Positions 1-15,200 of a DNA stretch of 64,000 nt are shown in pieces (the first letter of the stretch is position 1; each line of letters begins with the position of its first letter). Made by a program: the position numbers and the translations under genes. Under the pieces are notes generated by a model, which was not told the origin of the DNA, searched no databases, and saw only the letters and a program-made list of their open reading frames with translations. Source of the stretch: Stratiolaelaps scimitus (taxonomy: Eukaryota; Arthropoda; Arachnida; Mesostigmata; Laelapidae); contig JABWDB010000008.1 in assembly GCA_019614645.1 (NCBI GenBank), positions 1,302,001 through 1,366,000 on the forward strand, in the 5' to 3' direction.

Positions 1-1971
1 AGATCGCCCGATGGGGTTGACATACAACAATGTTTGCATGCTGCGCATCAACCATGTACAGATTCCCCGTGATCCAATCAATGGCGAGTTCGCTGATGTC
101 ATCGTGCTGGCCTTGACGCTCGAATACAGCCCGAGGTGGTATTCCCCTCCGCACTAACTGAAGGCGCGCTTGCTTTGTACGGAGGTCAGCCGTGACCACG
201 TATAGAGCAGCATCTCGTATGAGCATATCGAACGCTAGAACTGAAGATGACGATGAGCCCCGATTAGCACCGAATATTGCCGAACCCTCATGATGCGCAG
301 CGTCGAGGTCGTGCACTTGGTGTCCACTCGAGAACAGGATGAACGGCGCACCTTGACGTGGTTCAATTTTACAGCGGTTGCCGTAGGTTAACTGGAAGCC
401 AGCCTCGCATGCGCACTCGACCGAGTGTCCTAAATATCAATTTCGAGCAATTACAGAACGTACAAGTTGTTTTTATTGGCAATTCTGTTCATTGATAGTT
501 AAATGTCACTTGCTTGATGGAATGCTGAATTTGACTTGAATTTACTCTCTAGCTTTGATGTGGATGAGACCTACATTCGAGGGATGCGCCAATACCTAGT
601 AAACAATATAGCAACATTTTTATAATGAAGCCAAAATACGGTCTTCAGTTGTTGTCACACAATTGATCAAATTGGAAGGCAGAAATCAAACGCAGGAGCT
701 TCCTATATAGGAAAACAGATGGCAAGACACCTGACACTTGGCGTACGATAAGATATCCCTGTACCAACGTCAAAACCTCCAATCATTGTTTAATCTCAGA
801 GACTTCACTGTTTCAGTTTAGAATAATATCTTAACGAGTTCGTTTACTACTGAATTAATATACATGAGCATTAGTTATTTGCATATGAGCAGATGTAAGA
901 GTACCTTTAGGGTGCGAAGGCTCGCATTTCTGCGAACATCCCCCTGCGATGCAAGAGTCTACGACGGCACAGTGGTGCTTGTCTACCAAACGATACCCCG
1001 GTCTACAGCCACACGTCGACTCGTTCCGGTGATGCTTACAAAAATGGTCGCAATGTTCAGGGCATGGATGATTACTGCAAACTTCCTCGTCACTTCCGTC
1101 TGGACAATCCCTCTTTCCGTTGCATACCTATTAGCCATAGGAATCATACACTGTTTAAATGCGATTTGTTAGCGTCTAAGCCAGAGGCCGCAGGTTCGAA
1201 TCCCTTTTGCACGATACATATAAGAGAACTTAAGCATTATATGCAGTTCCTTTAATAAATCAATACAAAGCCCTACCGTTAATGATGAGATCACATTGGA
1301 TTGGACACTTCAACAAAAACCAACCACTGCGGCAGACCTATTGAGCGCTAATTTACGCAAATGTAGACGTATTGTTGACCACTGTATGTATATGATATTC
1401 CGAGTGACATCTATGATAATACCGATGCATGTCGTTCAATCCAGTGTACGATCGGCAGCTGTCTTACCTCGTCGTCGCTAATGCACGGTCCCTCGTTATC
1501 GCAGCGAAAACTTAAGCAGTTGTCGAGAACGAGACGCTCGAAGAATTGACGGTTAATTTGTTCATTTCGATGATTCAAGTGACACTGCACCTCGTCGCTA
1601 CCATCATCGCAGTCGTTAATTCCATTGCAAACGCTCGACGTGGACACGCATCTCGAGCTATCGACACAACGGAAACCGACACAGGGGTGTTCAACTATCC
1701 GCGTGAGCCATGAACAGGGATGAAGCGGATGAGGCGTATCGGAAGATGAGTACAACTTTACTACACCATGAACCCGTTAACACTTACAAATGCTATATAT
1801 GATTGATAATAATCATAGTTTGACTATTATTTATATAATGATCGTTTCGAGATTTATGACGACTTCCTTTGTTGTTTGTTCTATACGCACGCATTGATCG
1901 GTTAAGCGAAAAACGCTATTGTTGTTTTGGGGTATCCTTGGTAACTCAAGAAATCTGCTACTGGCAAGAAC

Positions 1972-2058
<87 letters not shown>

Positions 2059-3398
2059 TATATATACGTTCTTGAATGGGTACCGTTTTAGAACATGAAC
2101 ACCTTCTAAAGGTGTACCCGACGAACCAAATGACTATAGAATATAGAGAAGCTCACTCACCCTTCGTGCAGTTTTTCTCGTCGCTATTGTCGAAACAGTC
2201 CCGGTGGCCATCGCATTTAAAACGAGCAGCGATACACTGACCATCGCCGCATTGAAACTCATCATTACATGATGGCTGTGTCACTGACAGTTCGGTCGTT
2301 GCTAACATACAGAATATAATGGTCAATTTGTGTGACACTGTACACAACAGCTATATTGTATCGAACCATTGTTATTATTATTATTGTTGTTGTTGCCTAG
2401 CTCGTGTATCATTCTATAGCATACATCAGTACGAAAGGGGGGTGTCCATGAAACCGATCCATTCATCGAATTGGCTAGTTTTCACACTTTTGAATCTCTA
2501 CTTTGAATCGACGAATCAGACCTGAGAAGATGGTAAGCCTTGCATTCGCGAAAGGTAGCCCGATATGTCGTGTGCTATGATCACTATGGTTATAGGAGGC
2601 GTTGACGGACAAACGGACGCACTTCATTTCAAATTGAGAGCTTAGCGGAAACTGGCTTCAGACTTTGACTTGGTATACAGGGAAGGTAATAGCCGTGGCG
2701 GCGCCGGGTTCACGGAAGCCAGCCTTGTGTGGCTGTGCAGGGAAACCACATCTTTCCTCTCGAGTTAAGATAGACTTATATTGCGTTGAGGTGCCCATTG
2801 ATCTGTGGTTACGATAGGTTAAACGGTCAAAAAAGGGTAGCACAAAATGGTGCTCAGCCCAAAAATACCTCTGGGTCTAATTCAATTTGCTTTCAGTTTG
2901 CAGAACACCCTTAAATTAAAGCCCAAACGCGGCCATTGTAAATGTATAATTTGTAGCGTTAACGTAAGTTTTGTGTACAATATCACAGTTCGGTACGGCC
3001 GACTCCACACCGTTTGATTATTGTCGTTATTGTTATCGTTATTAGTAAGCTGTACAATATTTCCGTTACTGTATACCGTCGTTGGAAAACCCAAAAAGCG
3101 GTGGAGACGTCTTTGGAAGTGGTTTTCTCATCTCCAAGAACACATCGCATCTTTCTTACGCTTGTGATATGACTCTCATTTAACCCTGTTGCGCTTTGCA
3201 CTTCGTTAAAGATGCACTGTGATAACATCTCAAAAGCGGCGGCCTATTCTATGATGTGCTCCACAGATAACTCACTGAAGCAGCCCTCCTCATCAGATCC
3301 ATCATAGCAGTCTCGAGCGCCGTTGCACCGCCAAGTGGCAGGAATGCACCGCCTTCCTGGACCTGAGCATTCGAATCTATTGTGAAAGCATAGCGAAG
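1..3398 (-). CDS. LDL-receptor-family protein (LRP-like), partial, multi-exon
   Basis: Exons read on the minus strand: 3398-3276, 2283-2161, 1694-1468, 1127-905, and 429 to the window edge. Every junction has AG/GT borders and the phases agree. The product is an endocytic or signalling receptor ectodomain. LDLa 1 has the Ca-binding core [16 protein letters not shown]; LDLa 2 has [16 protein letters not shown]; LDLa 3 has [16 protein letters not shown]; LDLa 4 is split across two exons and ends [10 protein letters not shown]. Two EGF-like modules follow ([10 protein letters not shown] and [15 protein letters not shown]). The last exon begins a six-bladed YWTD propeller ([17 protein letters not shown]). 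LDLa, EGF, propeller is the standard order of the LDLR family. The rest of the propeller and any membrane segment lie left of the window. The 5' exons with the signal peptide were not found, so the upstream limit is open. I cannot tell which LRP subtype this is. Confidence 0.88.
1165..1280 (+). mobile_element. SINE-like element, family 2 (tRNA-derived), copy in an LRP intron
   Basis: Contains AAGCCAGAGGCCGCAGGTTCG with the B box GGTTCGAATCCC, then CTTAAGCATTATATGCAGTT and CCTTTAATAAATCAATACAA. Same order of blocks as the copies at 49333-49445 and 59080-59215. Confidence 0.55.
1974..2055. repeat. (TA)41 microsatellite
   Basis: About 82 uninterrupted bases of TA in an LRP intron, the longest pure TA run of the window. 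Confidence 0.97.
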
Positions 3399-6300
3399 CT
3401 GAAAATAGTGAACAACGATTATTTCAAAAAGTTCTAAGATATCATAGAATGCATCATGTGATATGGTCCTCGCCCACAGGAAACACCGCACTATAGGGAA
3501 TGAAGTGCGTTAGTAAAAATGTACTAATCTCGATCTTCACCCCCACCTGACCACGAGAGGTGGCCGTTCGAGTCGACATCACTAGTGTCTTTATAATTGG
3601 ACGCTTTGGGATGTGTTTGCTTGTCCTAGCTCCTAGCCCCGCTCAGTTCATTTGCCACGGAGCGGAACGCATCGTCAAAGCAATTCTAGTATTATTAAAA
3701 GTAAAAGGAAGAAAGAATTCTCCCTTCGTATAGCTTCTCTGTTGCAATTTTGAGGGGTCACCCGATATCGACCTGCATAGCCATGACCGAAATGTGGCCT
3801 CCATTAGAAACCCCTTAAGATACAATGCCAAGCGAGAGACACCACTTAAAGTACAAACGAACCTTATCAACAGAAACCGACTTGAAACACACACCTCACA
3901 GGCAACTCAGTATGCTGCTACTTACCGACCAAACCGGTGGTAGTTAAAACAAGGCCCACCGCAACTTCGTGGCGAAAATTCATTTGGCCGGTTTCACTCG
4001 ATCAGCGCCAGGTGTACGCGACGTAACGCTAGACAAGCTTCGTATGCGAACAGTACACTACTGGGACACAGCTCATGGATACCAGTAGAAGTGAAGATTT
4101 ACTATAATTTTCAGCCGTCGTCGATAGACGACAGCGTATGACATCAAACACACAATGTGCGCCCAGGATGAACGAGACTGCTCTCGATGGAAGGCCAGCC
4201 TCTCTTCGTGGACACTAACAATACGTGAGTGGCGACAATCAGAGAAAATGCCAAACGAAATAAGAGTCCACAACAGCTCTCAGTACGGCGGCGGACACAT
4301 TTTCCAGGCGAGTTTTTACACAACCGATTCGAAAGGTTATCCTTTTGTTGCGCAGTTGGAGCCGCTGGGGAAAGAGGAATAACGGGATAAGAGCGTCATG
4401 GTTTCTTCGTGATGCATTTCTCTATTTTAACGTAACTCAGAGAATAGTCATCGTTCACGGGTTGAACAAAAAAAAAGTAACGGGCGGGCAGGCGGGCGGT
4501 CGGTCTGGCTGGCCAGCTTGTCGCCTCGGCCATGTCGTACACGAAAGCTGATCGATAAATTGTATGCGCAACAAGGCGCATGGTTCCGATATGAAATTGA
4601 AATCGAGCATCGTATTGAAAACTCGCTATGCTGTGCTGATGATCCCGTGACGAATTGACCGATCGAAGCGGTGCAAGAAAATCGTTTCCATTTTTCTAAT
4701 AGTCCATAATTTATTACTGTATACACACACACACACACATGTATCAATGAGTGCTTTATTAGTGTCTTCTACGCTGTTCGTTTGTGCAGTGAATTTTGTT
4801 AGACGTTGTCGTTCACTGGGCATGTTTGCCGGGATAAAGGTCTACCTCGAGACTGTATCTCGCACTGGGTGTGTGCAATGATTTTTGTATAGCAAATACA
4901 GCCACTATTCATCATAAGCCATAATAAACGAGCTGCTGCAGCTGCTTATTACCTCGCCTCTCGCTAAGTGGTTCACTGGCTCCAGGCTACAGCGCCAGAG
5001 TGGACGACCTAATAGAATTACGCTGTTTCTATCAGCTAACTGTGCAATGTGGAAATATTATCTGAGGGTTAGATACCTTAAATATATTATAACCGAATGC
5101 GCTGGATGTCTGCAACAGAACTCAGTAACACGTTTATAAACACCTTGATTGGATGAGTGGAACCTAACGAAATTATAATTCGGTCACTCTTCTATATATG
5201 AATGTGTATATACCAATTATACCAAAACGGGCTCCATTCCACATAAATGAGCCGTCTCACATGTCAGTAACAACTCATACAACCTTTGATAGTATCGGTT
5301 CTAAATTGTAGTGGCCCGCCCTCAACGAAACATTCGTCTCGTTCTAAAGAAAGCTGTAGGCGGCCGGTTTGCTAATGTGTTTCATTATCTGTAGTTGTCA
5401 CTAATTAATGGGAAGAAAAAGCAATCGTTACGTTGACCGGACACGGCCGTTTCCGACGTTCGTGCATACAGTATCCTCTGGCATTGAGCAGACCTAAAGA
5501 ACAAACGCGTATGTTCCTGTAAGCTGATGTTCTTACCGTCGATCTGCTGGCGACAGCCTATTATCATATAACCGAATAAACGCTTGGTCAGTAAGCTAAT
5601 CTACTTCTCATAACGACTCGAAGACATATATATATATTGTAATATATATATATAACATATATATATATATTATGACATCATTGAAACTAAAGCGCATGGC
5701 GGGCACCAATGGCCGACGAATTCGCCTATGCAACCTCGAACCCTAACACGAATAAAAACGAGTTTTTCTACCGAAAAAACAATTCCAACATCGGGCGTAC
5801 CTTGGAGGAGAGAGAGAGATAGAGATGAACAAGATCTCGAAGATGACAAAATCGCCTGTTGTTTGTGGACACATACGGAGCGTCTTTAAGCGCCTGTAAA
5901 ATACATACCTCGATACAAATCGCGCCCAAACAACAGTTGAGAGAAACCAACCTTCTGCTCCCGTAAATTCGACAGCACAGCCACCAGATTGAGTGACATT
6001 AACAACCATTAACGAGCCAGTGAAACTCCACTATGAAGTATGCAGCGCTCGGTTAATATGGAAACATCGCTTAATAAATGCCCTGCCTATGGATGCAATA
6101 CTTTAACGCAGACGCTTTCTATACAGATTCGCTTTGTGCGACTCTCCGTGTACGACTATTTCGACATTTCTAATCGAATATTTTCAACTAGTGGCCTGTT
6201 TTCTTCCCATCTTTTTTTTATTTTAGTCGTGAATCGGCCAGTCATTCAATCCTCTTGATCCTCATTCATTTGTCGGCGCTCGCTGCCACGCAACCTGCAT

Positions 6301-6486
6301 TAGTACTGCAATTCGAACTTCGAGCAATGACTGAATAACCTGTTGCTAGGTTCGCTTCCACATTAGAACAATTACGGATAGACGTACTGAGACGTATTAA
6401 GTATTACAATTACTAAGCACCATGAAATAAGCGCAAGAGGATTTGACTCTTGTAGCCGACGCCGAGAGCAGTTCACCAATGGGGCT

Positions 6487-6517
<31 letters not shown>

Positions 6518-8167
6518 AGTTTATCTTTGTATCAACAGACAACTCATTTTTATGCAATCGTATATGCATGTACAGTTTATTTACACTTCTTGTCGTTGAC
6601 TTCGACACACCGTTTGGTGAGCTGGGGTGCGCATTTTGTGTACGAACGTTATATATAAATTAAATTCGTCTTGTACATTGTCGCCGTAATTACATTAAGC
6701 ATCCGCAAGTGGATCGTAGCATCCATAACATACACGTACACATTATCTGTCTCTCGTATTCATACACATGTCCATTCATTTCATCAGCTAGCACAGAAGT
6801 ATTAAAGGTGACAGCCCTCCCCCGGGGTGATCGCAAATCGCTCCATATCAATTCTTGCCATTAGAGCAGTGGTGATAGCGGCAGTAATAGTAAAAATAAC
6901 AACTGTTATAATCTCAGACGAGAAATTCTAGGTTTGATAAAAGCGTTCAATTCAGCTCATTTCAATGTCTCATTGATCAATAGCGCACGGGGTCACAGCT
7001 GCACCATTGGCCGTGATACATATATATATATATATATATATATGTATATGTGTGTGTTTAATCATATACCGCTTGCTTGGAGAGATGTCTCAGATGCACA
7101 CTACAAGCACTACGGGCAAATGGACGGCTAAATATGAAAATACCATTTCTTTTTATTACCTGCCTCCGTCTGCGTGTATACAAATACATTATATTAACAT
7201 AACAGCGCTTAACGGTATTTAAACAAACTAGAGGGTGCGGTAAAGCTGAATGTATGCATGTAAACACATATCTACATTTGTTTGTGTAAATTAGCTTGGT
7301 TAGGCTATTTCCAGTTCAATGGTGAAACTTTGATAGAGTATAGTATGCAATTATGACCACCCACTGAAGAAGAACTTTCCAAATGTTTCGTTTTGCTTGA
7401 ACAAATTATACCACTAACTAATAAGTGCGAACTTCTAACAATCCGAGAAAGCCTGTTCATCTGCTTAAGCCGGATTGTTTCTTCTCGAAAGCAAACACAT
7501 GCGTACGGCCATATCAATATGATTCGTATACACGATTTTCCAGGCTGCCGCAGAGAGGCCTTCACTAACGAACGGATATTGATAATAACAACGGAAAACA
7601 CATGATTATCACATTAGGAAATGAAAAGAAACCTCATCATCACGTGGGCAAGATCAATTCGCCAGATTCACCTCGTTCGATCCTTCTGCGCGACACTCTT
7701 TCATATCCATTCCGTCACAAATAATTGCAAATCGAGTGCAGCTCAACTGAAGCTGCTTATTGTGAAATGTTCCCTCATTCGCGCTCTCTCTCTCTCTCTG
7801 TTTCCGTTCTACTCGGTTGCATTGTACATTCTTCCATTTCATGCATTGGTCTTCACCTAGATAATTTCAGTGAAGATACTATTGTGCTCAGTGCGCAAAA
7901 AGAGAAGTAGAGATCGTCGGCGCTTTCCCCTGCCGCCCTCTCTCTCTGGTCCTAAGCTTCTGTCCCGTTGGACCCCAGTCTCACTCGCTCTCTCTCTCCA
8001 TATATATATATATATATATAATGTATTCTCAAATTTTATGAATCTACACCTCGGAGCTTAGGTAGACCAGCCATATTGTTGCAGCCATAGCAGTGGGGCT
8101 GCATCTGTCGAATTCAAAATAGCAAACCAACCCCAACTAGGGCGTAGCTAAACAACTATGCAACTAA
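3399..8167. other. Interval between the LRP fragment and ATG9, no assigned gene
   Basis: Probably holds 5' LRP exons and the 3' UTR of ATG9. TA microsatellites occur at 5626, 6487, 7019 and 7999. A possible exon is noted near 5930-6000 on the minus strand (see findings). Confidence 0.5.
5626..5672. repeat. (TA)n microsatellite, interrupted
   Basis: Three TA runs separated by TTGTAA and TAACA. Confidence 0.9.
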
Positions 8168-11100
8168 CTATCTGTAGCCAGATCCATGACCAGCAGCACT
8201 ACCAAAGCCAGCTTGGTCACGTTGCTGGTGACCCTGGGGCAATAGAAGTGGCGTCGTTTCTAGCCGGCTTTCCTGGATATTCGCAAGGCCCGGCGCAAGC
8301 GGTCGGGTAGGTGCCCGCCGAGGTGTGCCATGACTTCCATATCCGCCAACGACCACCTGAGGGACTGATGATGACTCGTGTCGCTCGTAGAGGAACAACG
8401 CACTGGCGCTCATACGCAAAGCGCTCTGCTCGATCGATTGAATGGGCATAAGCGAAGGCTGTTGCTGATATCCGCACGGCACGGACGCCGTCACGCTGCC
8501 TTGCAGCATTGACATCACTGATGAATCACCGATACTGCCCAATCTTGGTCCTGAAGACATCACGGACATAATTGGGCCCTGGGCCGAAGTGACGCCAGGC
8601 CCAACTAAAGGTGGATCTCTCGTGTCGCTAGCACGTACCTGCGACATCTGTAATGTAGCGTCATCATAATTATCATTCGTCATAGGAGAGAGTTAGAGTC
8701 TTTAAGGTTAGAGATGGAGAAAACCGAATTGAAGCTACAATCAGATTCGTTCGCTACAGTGTCAATATTTCCTGTATTTGTTTCGTCTCCTGACGAGTCC
8801 GAATTAGGAGACAACGAGCACACGGTATACAAATATAGGGACGCGGTCAATGCTAACACATACCATTGGGTTGATCGACATAAAGCTGTGTACACTCTGA
8901 GACAGCAGCTGGCCCTGTGGCTGTGGCTGGAAAGTCCCTGCTACCATTGTCGACGTCAGATCGAACGGTTGAGGCTGAGCCCCCAGCTGTGATGCGTACT
9001 GGCCGAGTGGTATAGTATCGATCTGAGACCTAAGGCCTTGAAGGAATTTCTGGCCCATCTGAGAGTCAGGATTCCAGTGGGGATTGGTCAGATGGAAATG
9101 AGCCAAGGACAGTTCGGTCTTGCCCATTTCGCCTTGTTTCGAAGGGGGTGGCTCCTTGACTCGAGGAGGGGCTTCCGTTGTGTTGTCGTCGTCATCGTCG
9201 ACAACAACTGGTTTGGCTGCCTTCGTCCACTGGGAAGATCGAGGCGGTCAATTAGTTAGTATAGTTAATTCACTAAAACATCTGGCCAGTAGCCTTCAGG
9301 GATTAATACACTTAATTGAAGAAGCTTTGAAAATAACTTGCAAACAAATTACTTGCACAACGTACACCTTCGAACTGGCTGCGTTGCAAGCTTCGTCTAT
9401 TATTTAGTCAATTTAGTAGTGTCAAACACCTGTTCACAGCAGTTAAAGTGGGCTGTTTGTTCCAACAAGCATGTGAGATTGTCATATTTCACAGAACGTG
9501 GTGTAAAATGCATACCCGTGGATTGCCATGCTTCTCAATGTTCATCTGAGCGAACGTGCAGACGTCTCCGACACCTTCGATTGATATCGAGTTCTCGATG
9601 AAGAAGTTTACGATTTCCCGACTCCGTGAACGGTAAGGTCCCAGAAGCAGTATTGGAGTGATCACAGCACTAAGAACCTGTAAAAAGCACAATCATCGAA
9701 TGAACTTTGGACGAATGACGCCAGATGCGTGGCGGCGTATGTCGCCAGTCGCAGAAAAAGTTACTCATCACATTCATCATTATATATACCTCGCTCAGCA
9801 GATGGGTGAACTTGTAAGTGAAGAGATTGCCAAATTCATCTCGTACAATCGTCGTATGGGCGTGACATTGCCACTCGTCAGGCATATAGTGTATGTGCTG
9901 AAGAATGGTCCTCATCAGCTGCTCTGGACACCGAACCATATGCTGTATCGGGGGAGAGAGACATGAAGACAACCCAGCATACAGATGATGTGACCGCTTT
10001 TAGTTAAAGATATATATATGTATATATATAGTCCGGACATTAATATAACAACTCGCTAGTCGAACAATAAGTAGAAAAAAAGGTACACTATGTTAATTGT
10101 AGACCCTTGAAGCATAACAAATACTTTAGCATAATATAACATATAACATAATTCTACTCAAATCTGCGAGCATACAATGCAGCCTCGATTTGAAGAGTCC
10201 AGAAATGTGCACTATTCAGTAATTGTATGAACAAAAATAATAACACTCAGTAGGTATATGATTGTCGGGTGAGTTGCCATGCAGTTCACCCAAGACAAAA
10301 GAATCCACTTTAAACAGGACGCCTCTTTCTCTCTCTTTCTCTACCTACCCAAATTTACAGAAATCACCTTGGACACACCGCCATCTAGATTCAACGGACC
10401 CCATTGGCATTGAGCATCTGTGTGTATGTTTAGTGGTATGCGTAGTGCTAATAGGTTTACTTGTAATACCACTTGGCCACGTTAACGACGACGAAAAATG
10501 GCAAACACTTGCGTTGACAACACATATAGCTTGATCGTCTCCCCCACCTTTCTCGGAACCTGTCGGAAATCACTCCGGCCTTGACTACCTTTTCGGCCTT
10601 CCACCTTAAATTAATCATGAAATCGTTAATGACGCGTCGTGGTCGAATATGCTGAAACGTTTTGCCCTAATATATTACAATGCCCGCAAGCGGATTAAGC
10701 TTGTACCATTGGAAGCTATTTGGAGGTTGAGCCGAAACAAAATAGTAGGCGGAGATGTGTCAAAAGTGAACAAGCAGTTCGCTTATAGGTTAATGCTAAT
10801 GAAGTTCGAATATTTCCCAGATCCAAGTGTAACCAGATTTCCACAATACATTGTGTGTTCGCTTGTATGCCAATATGTTGAATTGGGATATTAAGTTCTG
10901 TGCGAGAGAACACAGCTGCATGCGCCAAGCTTGATTAGAATTCGTATGTGCGCGACAGAACTGCAAATGAGCATTTTTTGAAAAATATGGCACTGGACTG
11001 AATCGACCTCCCTTGTAATAGAGCCCGTATTGTGTAGCAAACTTGCATATTTTGAAGCCGCTTAGCATTATCAAATAAATTTGTTTCAAGGGTTTCTTCT

Positions 11101-12251
11101 GAGCGAGTTAACCATGACAGATCTTGAAGTATTGAGAAACATTAAATTTCGCATGTTACAAGAATTTTGTAATTGTTATCTCAAAGTCGGCTTCTACTAC
11201 ACAGTCTACCCCACTCAACGTTGTTCAGGGATGGGGTCCTTAGACCAGAGTCCACATGATCATGCTCACAATGGCCAGAACAGCAAATGCAGAGATAGTT
11301 TGATACGGTTCATAGGAGGATTGATTCAAACCTAATACATGATCGAAACCGGGAACAGAATAGACACAGCAACATGTTTGTTCGCTCTATGAGGGGTTCT
11401 TCTCAATGAACTCCCCATCATGGTGCCAATAACAAAGAATTCTAAACAAACAGAATAAAAGTAAACAATTAAATCGGGTGGCAAAATAAAGTTTGTAACT
11501 GTAAACAAACTTTACCCAAAACTGTCTAGAAAATATTCCACCGAAACCATCCCTGTGTTTAAGCTAAATCTCAAACGTCGAATCCGCCCGAATGCGTCGT
11601 GAAGCAACCGAGAAAGGAGGGGGAGGCGGGTGCTCGATATTATGAACAGGTTTTTCTACAGGGGCCCTAACACGATGATAATCGCAGTGTTGAATGTAGA
11701 TTCAGTTCCAGCTACACGCCTTGGGGCACATCTTGACGTCGGCTACCGAGATTGCCGAGTAAACGTTCACCAGAATCATTCAAACCCTTGCTGCAGCTAA
11801 ACAAAATAGGTGTACAATACAACGACAACAAAACAACCTAAGGCGGACTCTCGGTGTCATCGTACCTCATCGGGAATTGCTGATCGGCAAATGGCGAGAA
11901 TCATTGGCAATATGGCAATTGCCGTAACGATGTGATCGACGGACAGAAAATCTTCATCCCAAATCGTCAAAGCAAGAAGAACGACCCATAACGAACACGC
12001 AAAAAACGCAATGCTCCTGTAATGCAAAAATAAGCCAATATTACTTCTTTACTTAACTCAACATTTCGTTATATCAGAAAAGTGGAATATTGTAAAAATG
12101 TGTTGAACATCACATGAGCATTAATTTAGAAACAAAGGCATAGCAATGGCAATTATTTAAAAAAATAATGGAGGGCCGGCCCTTGATTAAGACAATGGAT
12201 TACGCAATAATTGGCCAGACAGACTTTAATGGATATTTTAATTCAAGTTTA

Positions 12252-12295
<44 letters not shown>

Positions 12296-15200
12296 CAACG
12301 CGAAATATAAATGGCTCATGAAAACAGCCGCCTTGGTTGTTTCAAATCATCACACCACTGGGATGCAAACGTCAAGTCGGTCAAACCGAACATGTCTCCC
12401 AAACACGTGTAAATGTCACGCACTTAGCTAGCGTGACGGTCAGATGGGTCGTAAACGAATTCATGTACTGAGTAGCTGCCCTGTAGCCCATACAGAGGCG
12501 CGACTCCAACTCATGCTCGAGCTCGTTGAAATGTCGAAGGTGAACTCTTGAATAGCCGCTCCAGCTTCTCGCACCGAGAAAGCCAGGTTCCCGCTTGATC
12601 ATGTCAGCATAGTTGAACACGGTTTCAAAGAGATGGTACACGAAAATGAACGGCATAAAGAACAGGTTCACCAGACCGACGATGAGGAACCGTCGACGCA
12701 TCCTGAACAACGAATTAGCAATCCCAACAAAAGGAAGACAAGAAGAAAAATAGCAGTAAATAACAGCATCAAGCATAGGGGTTAGATTCGACTAAGAAAC
12801 GATTGTCGATTTATGGTTAATCTGAAAAAAAAAGAATAAATACAGAATGTTTCGAAGTTAATTAAAATAGCAGTTATATAGAGGCATGCACAATTTATAT
12901 AATTTTGTGTGTCTCAAAATATACAACAGAGTATCCGGTCGAAGCTGTCACAGTCTCACGGGAGACGATTGCTTCGTTGGATAGACGCCTGGCCCCGCTT
13001 ATTTAATTATTGATATTATGTGATATATTAATTTCTATACGCTGACATCCTGTGTTGCGGACAAGTTACCTTGTCAGGTGCGTGCTCAATACAGTTTGGT
13101 TATAGTAGAAAACTACCAGGCTGCTATATATTATATATATAAATATGCCTCAAATTAAACATTAATTAATTGTGAGATGCTTACTCGTCGGCGAGCATTG
13201 GTGCGTTCTCTGATCGTCTATAATCATCTCGAAGGTTCCAGTTATTCTCGAACGGCGACCAAAGACCCCAGAATAGCAGCAGTTGAATGTTGTACTTCAG
13301 ACCAGAGCTGAAGAACGTGATAGTTCCCATAAACGGCACGTTAAACCTGAGGGGCAGTACGCTCTTATTCACCAACGCAACCGCGTAATTGTCATGCCTC
13401 AGGATGCGATGGTAGACATCGAGCTCGTTGAGTTCCTGTTTGTGAACGGCAATCGGATAATCGCCTTTACGTTGAGCATCCAGTAAGCGCTGCAGCACGT
13501 CATGCCACGTCATGTTGTCCAACTCACCCTGAACGACGCACGCAAACGGAGAAGATGACAAAATCGATAAGATCATTAGGCATCTTAATGATTTCACAGT
13601 TTCTTTCGATATATTGAGTTGTTCAGCCATTAGGGAGTGAAAATTCACTGAGAAGTCTCATTCGACGAAATGACAAAACGTCACCATCGCCGAACTACCG
13701 GGTACATGACCGATTGTCATGTTCGTCACTTGGTTTCTGACTCTTCGGGCCATCGAGGATAATTCGAGGTCCCATTGTGAAAGGGTTGTGCTATAAGATA
13801 CTTGGAAAGCTGTATAAAGAAAAACTACGCTGTATCACACCGATTGGCTGGCCAAAGTGTCGTAGAAATGTTACCGTCTTGCTCGAACAAATCCTACATT
13901 CTGCTAAATTCGAATGGTACAGAGAACCATATCAGAATCATATCTTCAGCTAATGCAGCTGAAGACATTGTCTTCCCGATTGTTGCTCTTTTTTACAGAC
14001 AGATAGAGGAACGGCCACAATGCAATTCAAATGCTAAACAGTGCCAAAAACTACTTACCGGTAGTATCCTCAGAACCTTTGTGTAAAATCGTTTTATCTC
14101 TAAATTGGAGCACAGGTTCTTGAGGAACATGACGGCCTTGTAAAGCACGTTCACGATCCATATTGCCAAAAAGAACAGCATCGTACCCGACAGCCTGTCG
14201 ATAGAGAAAGACGAAGCAAAATATGAATGATTAGATGACAGTGACAGCCACATGACCTCGAATGACCTTCACCCCTCGGAGTAATCGTCAAATGAATCGT
14301 GATTAATTATCAAGGAAGAAACACGCTCGCGTTTGTCCACTTACCCGGCGATGCACTGTCCAGGCGGGATGATGCCATCCTTAAGTTTTACCTTGACATG
14401 TTCGGTCGTATTGTGGCCATCCACGGGTTTATCCCGAAACAAAATCGGGTAGTCGACACACGAAAATAGAAAGACGATAAATACAACCAGAAATATATGT
14501 TGACTGCAAAGAAAAAACCAACAAGGAAGAGAAAGCAAGAGAGAGAGAGTGGCAACGTTAAGGATATAGTTAGATGGACGATGGTAATAGAGAAATTCAT
14601 AGGGCGGACAATTAGGTTGAACAGGGAATGACGACATGCCCGTTATTTTTTTTGGAAAGCATATTACTATCAGTACCTCTCAGGGTGAACATTCAAGAAG
14701 ATCTTTCTTACGGCGCAAAAGCCTCGGGAGACAAGACACCACGTGTTCAACGTTCGTGGTTATTGGGGATCGATCGTAGTTAACGGCCTACAGACTAGTA
14801 TCATCGACCTTACTGCCTAGGACAATAAAACAAACACATATGATATGAAATCAATGACAAGTGTCTTGATCGTTGACCATCGCGGTCGACTCTTGTATAC
14901 ATCGTACGGAGGTCGCAGAGATCGACCAGCGACTCTTCGAGTTAAGCACCGTCCCCCTGATGTTGTTATACGTACAACAATTCCAGAAGGTCCTGGAGCT
15001 CCATACACGAAAATCCATGTCGTTGATGGTAAGCGTAGATTTTGCGGAAAAAATGATCCAGATCGGGTATATGCGCGGAGGCGTCCTCCGTTCCGGCAAT
15101 GTGTACGTCTGGTTGTAAGTCCAATCCGTCTCTTGGTGACGCGCCCGGCTAAAACAGCAAGGCCACAGCAGCAGCAAAGTTGGTTTTTATATAGACCATT

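Noticed and set aside
1869..2057. 62-codon ORF ending in alternating Tyr-Ile
   Set aside because: It is translated TA microsatellite, as are the similar ORFs at 6443, 6934, 12168 and 24312.
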